A DNA stretch of 64,000 nucleotides from NCBI RefSeq assembly GCF_000473245.1, contig NC_022524.1, positions 2,504,501-2,568,500 of the forward strand, in the 5' to 3' direction. Position numbers and translations under genes: made by a program. Below, piece after piece: positions 33,644 to 41,860 of this stretch (position 1 is its first letter; each line of letters begins with the position of its first letter). Origin of the DNA: Bacillus infantis NRRL B-14911. Its GTDB lineage: Bacteria > Bacillota > Bacilli > Bacillales > Cytobacillaceae. The notes below the pieces were generated by a model that was not told the origin of the DNA, searched no databases, and saw nothing but the letters and a program-made list of their open reading frames with translations.

Positions 33644-33675
33644 ATCAAGACAGTCATAATCCCACTTGTATTTTT

Positions 33676-33861
33676 TTAATGAATATGATTGCTGTAAGGA
33701 TCATAAATCCCTGTCAATAAAAGCACAGAAATACAAAGAATAATAGTAGCGAAAGCCAATGTTAATGAGGCTGCCTTTTTGTTCAGCTTTAAAATTGAAC
33801 ATCCTGTTATCAGGAGAACAGCCCCCATGATCAGCAGTATGATGCCAGCCCCAACATTCAT
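33676..33861 (-). CDS. 61-residue two-pass membrane protein
   Basis: Two membrane segments (GIILLIMGAVLLITGC and ASLTLAFATIILCISVLLLTG) and a short tail. ATG is preceded by GGGGAGA. It has its own terminator. No family recognised; the Cys at the end of the first helix makes a short lipobox-like string, but the position inside a membrane hairpin argues against a lipoprotein. Confidence 0.7.
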   Translation of the reverse strand: MNVGAGIILLIMGAVLLITGCSILKLNKKAASLTLAFATIILCISVLLLTGIYDPYSNHIH

Positions 33862-33879
33862 AAGAAAATCTCCCCGTGA

Positions 33880-34521
33880 TCAATAAAGCCTCTGCACATA
33901 GCCTTCATTCAGTTCCTTTTCAACCTGCTCTGCAGAGACATTCGGTATCTTTGTATGAGCGACGATCATTTTAGCTGCAGATGGAAGCTCTTCTTTGTCT
34001 GCCCATGTTTCCGGGTTCCACAGCCCTGACCTGATAAAAGCTTTGGCACAATGGGTATAGCATTCCTTCACCCGGACCCCGATGCCGAACAAAGGCAGCT
34101 TACCATTCACCGCACTCATCTCAAGCAGCTCGTGGTCGCGGACTATAAAAGCCTCCCCATTAACCCTTAAGGTCTCACCAAGCCCCGGTATAAAAAAAAC
34201 AAGACCAACATGGGGGTTTTTCAATATATTTTGGACAGAATCCAGCCTCTTATTTCCTGGCCTTTCGGGAATGAATAAGTGCTTCTCGTCAATTACGGCA
34301 ACAAACCCCGGCATATCGCCTCTTGGAGAAACATCGCATTCGCCAGCACTGTTGGACGTTGCCATCGTTAGAAACGGTGACATACGGATGAACTCCCGGC
34401 AATGTTCATCGACTATTGGAATCACCTTGCTTTGTGCCCTTTCACTTGGAGAGCCGACGACAGGACGGAACTCTTCAAATTCTTCCTTTGTTTGAATGAC
34501 ATTTTTAAAAATAGTATTCAT
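33880..34521 (-). CDS. Pyridoxamine 5'-phosphate oxidase-like FMN protein
   Basis: 213 residues from ATG at 34521 (AAAGGTGA). Split-barrel FMN fold: FLTMATSNSAGECDVSPRGD near 52-71 is the signature of the MSMEG_1061-type PNPOx-like family, followed by FIPERPGNKRLDSVQNIL and NPHVGLVFFIPGLGETLRVN. Probably binds FMN or F420-like cofactor and acts in oxidoreduction; substrate unknown. Last gene of a short run with the 34523 gene. A longer start at 34566 overlaps that gene and lacks a binding site. Confidence 0.87.
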   Translation of the reverse strand: MNTIFKNVIQTKEEFEEFRPVVGSPSERAQSKVIPIVDEHCREFIRMSPFLTMATSNSAGECDVSPRGDMPGFVAVIDEKHLFIPERPGNKRLDSVQNILKNPHVGLVFFIPGLGETLRVNGEAFIVRDHELLEMSAVNGKLPLFGIGVRVKECYTHCAKAFIRSGLWNPETWADKEELPSAAKMIVAHTKIPNVSAEQVEKELNEGYVQRLY

Positions 34522-34522
34522 T

Positions 34523-34759
34523 TTAATCACCTTTTTCATCAGATTTACGCACCGCCTGGCTGTCACTCTTCTTTTCTGTAAATGCCCATGTAAAAAATAG
34601 CCTGGCTCCAGTAATACAGATTGCGATACTCACGTTCCTTTGCCAATGGATGCTATCTCCACGAATCACATCATATAGACTGAATGAAAACATCCAGATC
34701 AGATATAGGACTGCGGGATGCCATTTAGGGTTCCTGATGCCTGTTCCCCCAATCTTCAT
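34523..34759 (-). CDS. Small membrane protein
   Basis: 78 residues. Two hydrophobic segments (PAVLYLIWMFSFSLYDVI and VSIAICITGARLFFTWAF) and a charged tail. ATG at 34759 is 11 bases behind AAAGGA. It ends two bases before the start of the PNPOx-like gene and contains its binding site, so the two are co-transcribed. No known family. Confidence 0.6.
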   Translation of the reverse strand: MKIGGTGIRNPKWHPAVLYLIWMFSFSLYDVIRGDSIHWQRNVSIAICITGARLFFTWAFTEKKSDSQAVRKSDEKGD

Positions 34760-34858
34760 TCCAGGAATAATCCTTTTTAATATGTCTAAAACTTCCAGAT
34801 CAGTATATGTATTCAGTATAATAGACGAAATGCTGAGAATAAAGATTCAATTTTCCGC

Positions 34859-34890
34859 AGAAAAAAGAGAAGCAGTTTCTGCCTCTCCTT
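34859..34890 (-). terminator. Terminator of the RsbR-like gene
   Basis: GAGAAGCAG pairs with CTGCCTCTC (one mismatch), with TTTTTTCT on the minus strand. Confidence 0.7.
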
Positions 34891-34898
34891 TCTTCTGT

Positions 34899-35666
34899 CT
34901 ATAATACCTGATGAAGGCTTGAAAAAACTTGTATGTCGTTTAAATTCACCCCAAGCTTCACAAATGTCTGGGCAATTTCCGGCCGGATCCCTGTCAGCTT
35001 AACTGTCATCCCTGTTATCTGAATCGCTTTGACTGTCCTAAGAAGTTCATGAGCGATGCGGGTATCGATGAATTCTACACCTGACAAATCAATGACCATG
35101 CAATTCAGTGACCTGCGTGCACCATACTGCAGCGCTTTTTCCATGAGGTCATTCGTCCTTTTTCGATCAAGATCGCCAACTAGCGATATGACCGCTACGT
35201 CGTCAGAAACCCGGATAATTGGAATAGACAGCATTTTAACCTTCGCTTCTGCTGCCAGCAATCTCGTGCGCATCAAAGCAGATCCCTTTTCACTGGTCCA
35301 GCAGATGATATCATCGGCTGTTTTGTGAAATTGCCTGTCCCATTGTTCATAAAGTTCCTCAGTCCAATGTTTTTGTTTGGCCACCTTTCTGAGCTTTGCA
35401 GCAGTTTCCTCTCTGAAGGAGCATACCTGCTCTATCATTAGCTCAGCCGGTGTACCTGCCGCTAGCAGCTGATCCAGATTATCTTCCCAAAAGCCAATTG
35501 TTGTCTTCCTATATTCCTTGTCAGGATGAAAGGCCTCCGCAAACATATCAGCCAGATAGTTTCTCCAATGATGGAGCACATTTTTCCACTCAGGGGGCAT
35601 ATCCCGAAGTTTGTTTTCCAGGAAAACCTGATGAGTAATCTCTCTCATAATGCTGGTGTATTCCAT
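34899..35666 (-). CDS. RsbR-like STAS domain protein
   Basis: 255 residues from ATG at 35666 (GGAGAG, 8 bases); an ATG at 35687 has no binding site. The N-terminal part (1-140) is helical, like the non-haem globin region of RsbR paralogues. The C-terminal STAS domain (about 150-255) has V-I-S-L-V-G-D-L-D-R-K-R and C-M-V-I-D-L-S-G-V-E-F-I-D-T-R-I-A-H-E-L, with a phosphorylatable threonine in D-T-R. RsbR proteins build the stressosome that feeds SigB. No rsbS/T partner lies beside it, as with several other RsbR paralogues. Confidence 0.85.
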   Translation of the reverse strand: MEYTSIMREITHQVFLENKLRDMPPEWKNVLHHWRNYLADMFAEAFHPDKEYRKTTIGFWEDNLDQLLAAGTPAELMIEQVCSFREETAAKLRKVAKQKHWTEELYEQWDRQFHKTADDIICWTSEKGSALMRTRLLAAEAKVKMLSIPIIRVSDDVAVISLVGDLDRKRTNDLMEKALQYGARRSLNCMVIDLSGVEFIDTRIAHELLRTVKAIQITGMTVKLTGIRPEIAQTFVKLGVNLNDIQVFSSLHQVL

Positions 35667-35811
35667 AATCGTCTCTCCGTTCTTCATAGACTGCTAATAA
35701 GTTTTATTTTGTGACCTGATGAAGAAGGATTCGGCTATTGTTCCCTCTTAACCTACCTTTTCCAGTATGGGGGTTCATCAAACGAAAAAGGACTTAAAGA
35801 ATGTGGCTGGT

Positions 35812-35852
35812 TTGACCCGGTAGGTCAAGAGCATAGAAACTTGACAAGTCAA
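35812..35852. promoter_or_regulatory. Two neighbouring palindromes with TTGAC half-sites
   Basis: TTGACCCGGTAGGTCAA (35812-35828) is a perfect 6-5-6 inverted repeat. TTGACAAGTCAA (35841-35852) is a perfect 12-bp palindrome built from the same TTGAC half. They lie about 55-95 bases before the NUDIX gene, upstream of TATAAT at 35878-35883. Candidate operator pair; the regulator is unknown. Confidence 0.5.
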
Positions 35853-35905
35853 AATGGTTTTCCAAAGATAACCATCATATAATAGAAGAATAAGGAGGTA
35901 TGTTC

Positions 35906-36424
35906 ATGTCGGATATAATTGTGTATTGGGGAGATGCGAAAATCAAGCTTTCCTGGACTAAAAGCATTTCATTGCCGCCATTAAATAAGATTACCAGCAT
36001 CCATAGCTTCTGTTTTTATAATGACCAATTACTGCTTGTTAATCTGAATGAACGGGGATGGGATTTCCATGGGGGACATCTTGAGGAAAATGAGACACCG
36101 GAGGAATGCTGCAGGCGGGAAGCCTGGGAAGAGGGCTATATAGAAGGAAATTGCACCCTTCTTGGGTATATCACTGTCAGCCATGAGGAAAATCCGCTTT
36201 GGAACGAAACCAGCCCGTATCCTAAGATAGGATTCCAGGCTATTTATAACATGGAAATAGAGCTGCTCCACCCTTTTGAAGGGAAATTCGAATCTGCAGA
36301 GAGAATGCTGATAGATCCTGATAGAACCTCTATATGGTATAAAGGCTGGAATTCGCTGTACGAAGAAATACTGGAAGATTCATTGGCCAGCCGGCAGCTT
36401 AGAGCAGTGCCTCCAGATATATAA
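35906..36424 (+). CDS. NUDIX hydrolase
   Basis: 172 residues from ATG at 35906 (AAGGAGG, seven bases; an ATG at 35900 is one base from it). NUDIX box G-H-L-E-E-N-E-T-P-E-E-C-C-R-R-E-A-W-E-E-G-Y at about 50-71: all metal-binding acidic residues of REUxEE are present, while the glycine after EE is shifted by one (E-E-G-Y-I). Hydrolyses a nucleoside diphosphate derivative; substrate unknown. Confidence 0.88.
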   Translation: MSDIIVYWGDAKIKLSWTKSISLPPLNKITSIHSFCFYNDQLLLVNLNERGWDFHGGHLEENETPEECCRREAWEEGYIEGNCTLLGYITVSHEENPLWNETSPYPKIGFQAIYNMEIELLHPFEGKFESAERMLIDPDRTSIWYKGWNSLYEEILEDSLASRQLRAVPPDI

Positions 36425-36447
36425 TGGGGACATTCCGGGCCGCGAAG

Positions 36448-37019
36448 CTAGACATGGTAAAGCCTGGTTACCTTTGAAAGTATGATTCCATCAAATTCCA
36501 ATTTATATAAATCAGGCTTGGAGGAACTTAATAAAAATCCCAATCCGTATTCTCTACTAAACTTACCCATCATAAGAGTCATAACAGCCCCATGCGTACC
36601 GATGGCAATTCTCCTGCCCTGATTTGTTCGAATCAGATGAAGCAATACTCTTGTTGCTCTATCTTGGCAAGCTCTATTCGACTCCCCGCCCGGCAAAGTG
36701 TAATCAGGGTCGGAAAAAGAGCGCTCCAGCAGCGGCAGCAATTTCTCTTTACTTATAATAGCTTCATCCGGCAGGAACACTCTTTCCTTCAGATCCTCAA
36801 AAACATGGATGTCTTTATTGAGCCTTGCTGCGGCCCCCTCAATTGTCTGTACCGCACGCTGATAAGGACTTGATGCAAACATATTAACTCCTTCATCCAG
36901 AAGGCATTCACATACCTTTTGTGCATCTCTTTTTCCTTTTTCAGTCAACCCTCTTGATCTTTCATTTTCATTTTCTTTTGGCGACTCTCCATGCTCACCA
37001 TGTATATGTATGTTATCAT
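36448..37019 (-). pseudogene. Histidine phosphatase (PGM-like) with frameshift in the RHG motif
   Basis: A good start exists at 37019 (AAGGGGAAGCT then ATG, reading M-I-T-Y-I-Y-M-V). At 36993-36995 one G is missing: the codons for R-H-G-E-S are read as S-M-E-S, and the frame ends at TGA. In the shifted frame the sequence continues H-G-E-S-P-K-E-N-E-N-E-R-S-R-G-L-T-E-K-G, then an intact phosphatase to 36448 (SSPYQRAVQTIEG; GGESNR; GTHGAVMTLMMG). So the only damage is a one-base loss at the catalytic Arg-His. The remaining long frame begins at 36948 and would lack the catalytic histidine. Confidence 0.75.
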
Positions 37020-37086
37020 AGCTTCCCCTTTGTCTTTTTTTAGACGCCTCTATAGGCCATTTAATCAGCAGGCAAACTAAATATTA

Positions 37087-37115
37087 AAAAGGAAAGGATT
37101 GCTGCCCTTTCCTTT
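37087..37115 (-). terminator. Terminator of the AraC-type gene
   Basis: AAAAGGAAAGG pairs with CCTTTCCTTTC around TTGCTGC, just past the AraC stop. Confidence 0.8.
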
Positions 37116-37120
37116 CTCAT

Positions 37121-38008
37121 TCATTTAAAGGGTGTCTTCCGTTTTATTACCGGTATCCAAATTTCGCTTTTGAATTGAGGGGATGAGGTATCTTTGCTTT
37201 CGTTCCAGAGAATTTCCGGACCTTCCGTCTGTTCATAACCTGATGAGGGAAACCATTCAGCATAAATGCGTCCCCATATATTCTGCAAAGTCTCAGGAAA
37301 AGGCCCCTTCGCTTCAAACACAGCCCAGGAGGAAGACTCAATCTTGAGTGATTCATATCGTGCTGGGCCCGGCTCTCCAGTGGCAGCACCAATATAATGG
37401 TCAAGCTCTCCTTTTTCCTTCATCCTTCCTTCTGAAAAGTGGACAGAAGCACTAATCAGGCCCCCGGGTTCCTGGTCGGACAATGCTTTCAGTTCCTGGA
37501 TCTTATCTGGAGTCAAACTCCTCCACATTTCAGCGATTTCTCCGTTCACACCATTAAATTGGATTCGAACCCTTTTTTTAAGGCCCACAATATAAAAAGG
37601 ACCCTTTTCTTCAAGCCGGAAGTTCATTTCATTTCCTCCTTTTATTGTCAACTGAAAGGACATCGGTGGAAATGCTTTTAGCCTATAGCCAGTTTTCCGA
37701 GCTTCTGATGGGGTAATCCCATGCATCTGGAAAAATGCCCTTGAAAAAGAATCCGGCGAGCTGTAGCCATACTTCACTGCAGCATCAATCACTTTTATCT
37801 TTTCATCAGCCAGCTCGAGCGCTGCCATGGTCAGCCGCCTTTTGCGTACATATTCTGATATGGAGACCCCAGAAAGGAAAACGAACATCCGCTTAAAGTG
37901 AAATTCCGAACAAAAGGCTTTTTTTGCTGCCTCCCTATAATCTATATCTCCTGTCAAATTTTCCTCAATATAGGCAATAGCTTCATTCAGCTGCTTTAGC
38001 AAATCCAC
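37121..38008 (-). CDS. AraC family regulator with GyrI-like ligand domain
   Basis: 295 residues. Residues 8-105 carry two AraC helix-turn-helix motifs ([40 protein letters not shown] followed by I-T-P-S-E-A-R-K). Residues 130-290 are a GyrI-like effector-binding domain ([15 protein letters not shown] … [20 protein letters not shown]). Such proteins sense small hydrophobic or antibiotic-like molecules. GTG start behind AAAGGAGGT. Confidence 0.9.
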   Translation of the reverse strand: MDLLKQLNEAIAYIEENLTGDIDYREAAKKAFCSEFHFKRMFVFLSGVSISEYVRKRRLTMAALELADEKIKVIDAAVKYGYSSPDSFSRAFFQMHGITPSEARKTGYRLKAFPPMSFQLTIKGGNEMNFRLEEKGPFYIVGLKKRVRIQFNGVNGEIAEMWRSLTPDKIQELKALSDQEPGGLISASVHFSEGRMKEKGELDHYIGAATGEPGPARYESLKIESSSWAVFEAKGPFPETLQNIWGRIYAEWFPSSGYEQTEGPEILWNESKDTSSPQFKSEIWIPVIKRKTPFK

Positions 38009-38110
38009 TTGAATGACCTCCTTTCATATTTAATTTAACAGTTGAAGGAATTGAGCATCCGACTTTCTATGCACTCTAGTGCATGATTGATCTTGTTTTG
38101 CAGCTGTTCT

Positions 38111-38305
38111 TTATTTTCTCTTTTTAATAAGCAAGAAATAAGTAAAGAATCCCACAGTCGCCACTATAGACAGCAGGTGAGGAACAAAAAAGAATTCTGA
38201 AGGGACTACCCAAAACATTATAATTGACACGGCAATAACCGGCAGCATGATGAGCACCCACGCTCGAACAAGCTTATTATTCAGGCTAAAATCAAAGCGA
38301 TCCAT
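38111..38305 (-). CDS. 64-residue two-pass membrane protein
   Basis: Two membrane segments (VLIMLPVIAVSIIMFWVV; LLSIVATVGFFTYFLLI) followed by a basic end KKRK. ATG has AGGGAGGAAGGC upstream. No family recognised. Confidence 0.7.
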   Translation of the reverse strand: MDRFDFSLNNKLVRAWVLIMLPVIAVSIIMFWVVPSEFFFVPHLLSIVATVGFFTYFLLIKKRK

Positions 38306-38357
38306 ATAGCCTTCCTCCCTCTATACGTTTTTTATTACAAGGATGAGACTTAGGGCA

Positions 38358-38849
38358 TTAACTAACCAAACGCAAAACCATGCGGATTGTCATTAATACA
38401 TGTCCTTCAAATTCCTCCTCGAACTCTTTGATAAGCTCAAAACCTTTTGCCAGATAAAAATTCCTGCCGATCTCATTATCTTTTTCTACATTTATATAAA
38501 TCTCTTTCACACCGGCCAGTTCTTCTATACCTTTGTTGAGGAGGGAGGTTCCAATCCCTTTGCCCTGTGCTTCCGGAAAAAGATAGATGGCACCCAACTC
38601 TGCTTTTCCTTCCTTGTTTACAGGTGAAAAGTTGGCAAAGCCGACAATCTGCCCTTCTGCCTCTGCAACAAAAAGATGGGATCTTTCAATTCTTTGCAGC
38701 ATACGTTCACTGCTGTAGGCTGCAGCCAGGAATTGATCCTGCACCTCCCTGGGTATGATGCCTTCATAGGTGCTGTGCCAGCTTGCCTTTGCTACATTCT
38801 GTACCTGTTCTGTATCATTTGGTTCCATTTTACGGATGGTATGTGTCAT
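38358..38849 (-). CDS. GNAT acetyltransferase
   Basis: 163 residues. N-terminal TIRKMEPNDTEQVQNVAKAS; acetyl-CoA loop F-P-E-A-Q-G-K-G-I-G-T-S-L-L; C-terminal GRNFYLAKGF. Resembles PaiA-like N-acetyltransferases. Its binding site (AGAGGAG) lies inside the end of the frameshifted membrane gene upstream, so it was coupled to that gene. Confidence 0.87.
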   Translation of the reverse strand: MTHTIRKMEPNDTEQVQNVAKASWHSTYEGIIPREVQDQFLAAAYSSERMLQRIERSHLFVAEAEGQIVGFANFSPVNKEGKAELGAIYLFPEAQGKGIGTSLLNKGIEELAGVKEIYINVEKDNEIGRNFYLAKGFELIKEFEEEFEGHVLMTIRMVLRLVS

Positions 38850-38852
38850 CTT

Positions 38853-39111
38853 TTATGCTCCTCTGCTAAAGTTGCTGATGGCTGTTATTTTACATCGTAT
38901 TTGCTGTTCAAGACACCAGAAAAAAATAAGAAGAATAGCATATAGAGGGATTCCGGCAGGATCTGACGCTGCATGATGGCCTGCAGGGATGCTTATGCAA
39001 CCGGCCGTACAAGATATCCTGCTTATTGACCACCATGAGGCAGATAAAGAACCAACCAGCAAATAGATATATTAGACACCCAGTTAGAATAATCGTACCA
39101 GTTGTCTCCAT
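38853..39111 (-). pseudogene. Two-pass membrane protein broken by a one-base insertion
   Basis: The reading starts at ATG 39111 (TGTIILTGCLIYLFAGWFF, NKQDILYGRLHKHP) and goes out of frame in CATCCCTGC near 38980. Removing one C restores P-A-G-H-H-A-A-S-D-P-A-G-I-P-L-Y-A-I-L-L-I-F-F-W-C-L-E-Q, a second membrane segment, down to TAA at 38853. The restored 86-residue protein fits exactly between two acetyltransferase genes of one operon. The start's binding site is weak. No family recognised. Confidence 0.55.
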
Positions 39112-39128
39112 AACCGAAAGGATTTCTT

Positions 39129-39665
39129 TTAAAACTGATTCTGCAAGATTCTGCCCATAACTATTGTGTCATAATATTTACCGTCAGACAGCAGTTTATC
39201 TCTTCTCAATACACCCTCAATTTCAAAGCCAACCCTTTTGTAAAGCTGGATGGCATTTTCATTTGTTTCCAGTACTTGAAGGGTGATTTTTTTTATATCT
39301 GCATCTTCCGCCCACCTGATAGAATCAATCAGAAGGCGTTTACCGATTCCATTTCCCCAATAATCTTTCAGAACGCATACTCCGAACTCCACTTTATGGG
39401 CCGTTCTTCTTAAATTGGAGCCTTCGCAGCGGGAAAAGCCGACAAGTTTGCCATCCGCTTCAGCTACCAGAAAAAGATGGGTCTTCTGCTTGCTGTCATT
39501 TAAAATGACTTTTTTAAATCCTTCTTCACTGATAAAATCCTCGCCGCTCTCCCTGTCCATGTTTTCCGTTTCGCCGTCTATTTTCACCCTCAGTTCAGAA
39601 AGGCTTTTGGCATCTTCTATTTTCGCTTCCCTTATCGAGAAAGCATGCTTTGCATCTTGCAGCAA
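39129..39665 (-). CDS. GNAT acetyltransferase
   Basis: 178 residues. FSIREAKIEDAKSLSELRVK at the start, the strand VEFGVCVLKDYWGNGIGKRLL with acetyl-CoA loop, NENAIQLYKRVGFEIEGVLR near the end. RimI/RimL-like. TTG start with AAGGAG eight bases before. First gene of a GNAT / membrane protein / GNAT operon. Confidence 0.88.
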   Translation of the reverse strand: MLQDAKHAFSIREAKIEDAKSLSELRVKIDGETENMDRESGEDFISEEGFKKVILNDSKQKTHLFLVAEADGKLVGFSRCEGSNLRRTAHKVEFGVCVLKDYWGNGIGKRLLIDSIRWAEDADIKKITLQVLETNENAIQLYKRVGFEIEGVLRRDKLLSDGKYYDTIVMGRILQNQF

Positions 39666-39763
39666 TATAATCTCTCCTTGAGCATTAGTATCTTCTTAGG
39701 ATTTCGTCTTTAGAAAAATGGTTATACCATCCGCATTATGTGCAAAAAACGAATATAAAAAAG

Positions 39764-40858
39764 TCATTCGAACGCCTTTGCCATCTTTTCATTGAGCAGC
39801 TGGAATGATTGATTGAGCAGGTCTTTTGGAACCCCCTCATACAAGTCGCCAATGCTTACCTCATAATAGGAGGAATGGCTGTCTTTTTCTCTAAGATTTC
39901 CTGTAAAACCTATCCCTGTCTCTTCCTGTATTTGAATCAGAATTGGTTCGGTTTCTCCTTTCGGGTGCTCAAAATGGACATGAAACATATTGGATACCGG
40001 AATAGTTGGTAAAGTATATACGCCTTCACAGCTGTTGTACAATTGTGCAAGCTCTTTTGCTTCTTCATAATAAGCATCCATTTTCCCGGAACGCTGGTCA
40101 TAATAATAATCAGCTGAAAGGATATATGGATAAAGGCTGATCAAATCGCCTCCGTGGCGCCGTTTCCAGACCTTTGATTTCTCCGTGAACTCTTTGCTCC
40201 CCGCAAGAACGGCACCGGCAATCCCGCCAATTCCCTTGTAAAGTGAGACATAGACACTATCAAATAGTGCACACACTTCTGCGGCTGTTTTTTTATAGTA
40301 GGGGAGCACTTCCAGTAAGCGGGCACCGTCCAGCTGCAGCTTAATCCCTTTTTCACGGCAATAGGCTGATATTTTTTCCAAAGTCCCATAATCAGGAAGC
40401 TGTCCGCCGATCTCACGCTGAGGCAATTCAAGCAGCAGGCAGGCAACGTCCTCTTCCATGCCAGTGACATCATCAAGTTCAATCACCCTTGTTTGGTCTG
40501 CGAGCAGGACAGTTTCGATATGGTGCAGCTCTTTCAACCCATCTTCTTCATGAATTTCAAGATGGCTTAAAGGGTGGTAAGCAACCTTCGCAACGCCCTT
40601 TTCGTCGCACCAGATACGCAGAGCGATCTGCTGGGCCATTGTACCGCTTGGGAAAAAAACAGCAGCCTCCTTTCCGAGCAGGTTTGCCATTTTATCCTGA
40701 AAATCCTCGATTACCTTCCCTTTCCCGTACATTTCACTCTCTATAGAACCGCTGATCTGTTCAAATGCCTTTTTCAGTACTTCTACATTCCGTTTGCCAT
40801 GGCCTGCGAGCGGATATTTAACCAGGCTGTATGATTCTTGAAGCGATTTAGTATGCAT
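39764..40858 (-). CDS. Threonine aldolase-like PLP enzyme
   Basis: 364 residues, beta-eliminating lyase/threonine aldolase fold. AAVFFPSGTMAQQIALRIW (phosphate site), L-Q-L-D-G-A-R-L-L-E (PLP-binding aspartate), Y-V-S-L-Y-K-G-I-G-G (Schiff-base lysine in S-x-Y-K-G-x-G-G). Cleaves a beta-hydroxy amino acid such as L-threonine or an analogue; exact substrate not defined. ATG with AGGAG, single gene. Confidence 0.88.
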   Translation of the reverse strand: MHTKSLQESYSLVKYPLAGHGKRNVEVLKKAFEQISGSIESEMYGKGKVIEDFQDKMANLLGKEAAVFFPSGTMAQQIALRIWCDEKGVAKVAYHPLSHLEIHEEDGLKELHHIETVLLADQTRVIELDDVTGMEEDVACLLLELPQREIGGQLPDYGTLEKISAYCREKGIKLQLDGARLLEVLPYYKKTAAEVCALFDSVYVSLYKGIGGIAGAVLAGSKEFTEKSKVWKRRHGGDLISLYPYILSADYYYDQRSGKMDAYYEEAKELAQLYNSCEGVYTLPTIPVSNMFHVHFEHPKGETEPILIQIQEETGIGFTGNLREKDSHSSYYEVSIGDLYEGVPKDLLNQSFQLLNEKMAKAFE

Positions 40859-40938
40859 ATGTATTCTCCTGTCTTTTCAGAATAATAGAATTATATCCCA
40901 AAGCGAGCTGCCGGGTCTATGGAATGCTCTGTTCCAGA

Positions 40939-40970
40939 AAAAAGGGCCGCCGCAAGGGCTGCCCTTCCCA
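40939..40970 (-). terminator. Terminator of the DUF3949-like gene
   Basis: On the minus strand AAGGGCAGCCC… pairs with …GGCGGCCCTT and is followed by TTTTTCTGG. Confidence 0.65.
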
Positions 40971-40973
40971 TTC

Positions 40974-41228
40974 TTATCTGTTTTTGAGTCTGTAAAATAA
41001 TGAAGCAATTAGATTCGCTCCCCAGAATAGGAACCCTTGAGCATTATAATGCAGCAGCTGATTTTCAAAGGCCATGCTCTCATAAAACTCATCCTGGGCT
41101 TTTCCTTGTGCTTTCCGCTCCTGATCCATTTTCTTCAGCTCTTTAATATATCCATATTGAACGGGAGCAAGAATAAATGAAAGCAGCAGGTAAATGCCCG
41201 CAATCCATAAAAAGATCATACGGTCCAT
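40974..41228 (-). CDS. Small membrane protein, DUF3949-like
   Basis: 84 residues. One N-terminal membrane helix (IFLWIAGIYLLLSFILAPVQ), then YGYIKELKKMDQERKAQGK, EFYESMAFENQLLHYNAQG, and a C-terminal hydrophobic segment (FLFWGANLIASLFYRLKNR). The Q-Y-x-Y-I and H-Y-N-x-Q-G features match DUF3949 proteins of Bacillus as I recall them. Function unknown. Confidence 0.65.
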   Translation of the reverse strand: MDRMIFLWIAGIYLLLSFILAPVQYGYIKELKKMDQERKAQGKAQDEFYESMAFENQLLHYNAQGFLFWGANLIASLFYRLKNR

Positions 41229-41412
41229 TTTTACAGCTCCTTTCCAGTGGTTTTCCTATATTTACGAATGGCGGCATGGAAAGGTTTCATTTTTTCAAAA
41301 TATTTCCTTTATTTTTTGTTTAGCTCATCATATTTGTTTGTTTAACCACAGGACAATTTTGTTTAAGCTAGGATGATATCTTCATGCAGAAATAAGGTTT
41401 TAAAAAAAGGAG

Positions 41413-41440
41413 AAAAAAAGCTGTCTTTTTAGTCGACAGC
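41413..41440 (-). terminator. Terminator likely ending the ABC exporter transcript
   Basis: On the minus strand GCTGTC (41435-41440) pairs with GACAGC (41420-41425) around GACTAAAAA and is followed by TTTTTTTC. It lies 420 bases past the ABC operon stop at 41861, with the 52-bp array between. Confidence 0.7.
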
Positions 41441-41490
41441 CTGACATAATGGTTTGTTTTTGATTATTATAGCGAATCGGTTGGATGGAT

Positions 41491-41741
41491 CCCTCTGTTT
41501 CGATTTTCTGTGTTCAGAGGGTCTTAGCCCGTATGACTAGTACCCTCTGTTTCTTTTTTCACCGTTCTAAGGGTTTTAGTCCGCATGACTAATACCCTCT
41601 GTTTCTTTTTTCTCTGTTCAGACGGTCTTAGTCCGTCTGATTAGTACCCTCTGTTTCTTTTTTCACCTTTCAGAGGGTTTTAGTCCGCATGACTAGTACC
41701 CTCTGTTTCTTTTCTCTGTCCAGACGGTCTCCACTATGCCT
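41491..41741. repeat. Tandem array of 52-bp units with internal dyads
   Basis: CCCTCTGTTT begins at 41491, 41543, 41595, 41647 and 41699, exactly every 52 bp; four full units and one partial. Units 1 and 4 pair CCCTCTG with CAGAGGG. In unit 3 this is replaced by CAGACGG paired with CCGTCTG. TTAGTC/GACTAA forms a second small dyad. Units 1, 3 and 5 share TCTGT-(C/T)CAG features and units 2 and 4 share CACC-TT features, so the true repeat is a 104-bp double unit. The array lies downstream of the ABC operon, before its terminator. Confidence 0.85.
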
Positions 41742-41860
41742 ATCGCCAGCCTCTCAGTAATTTTATTTGGTATATAAAAAGATTCCGTTCTGCGAGCATA
41801 GATGAGTGTGCCATTTTTACATAAAAGCTATCAGTTTCTATCCTTACCATCAGCCTTTCT

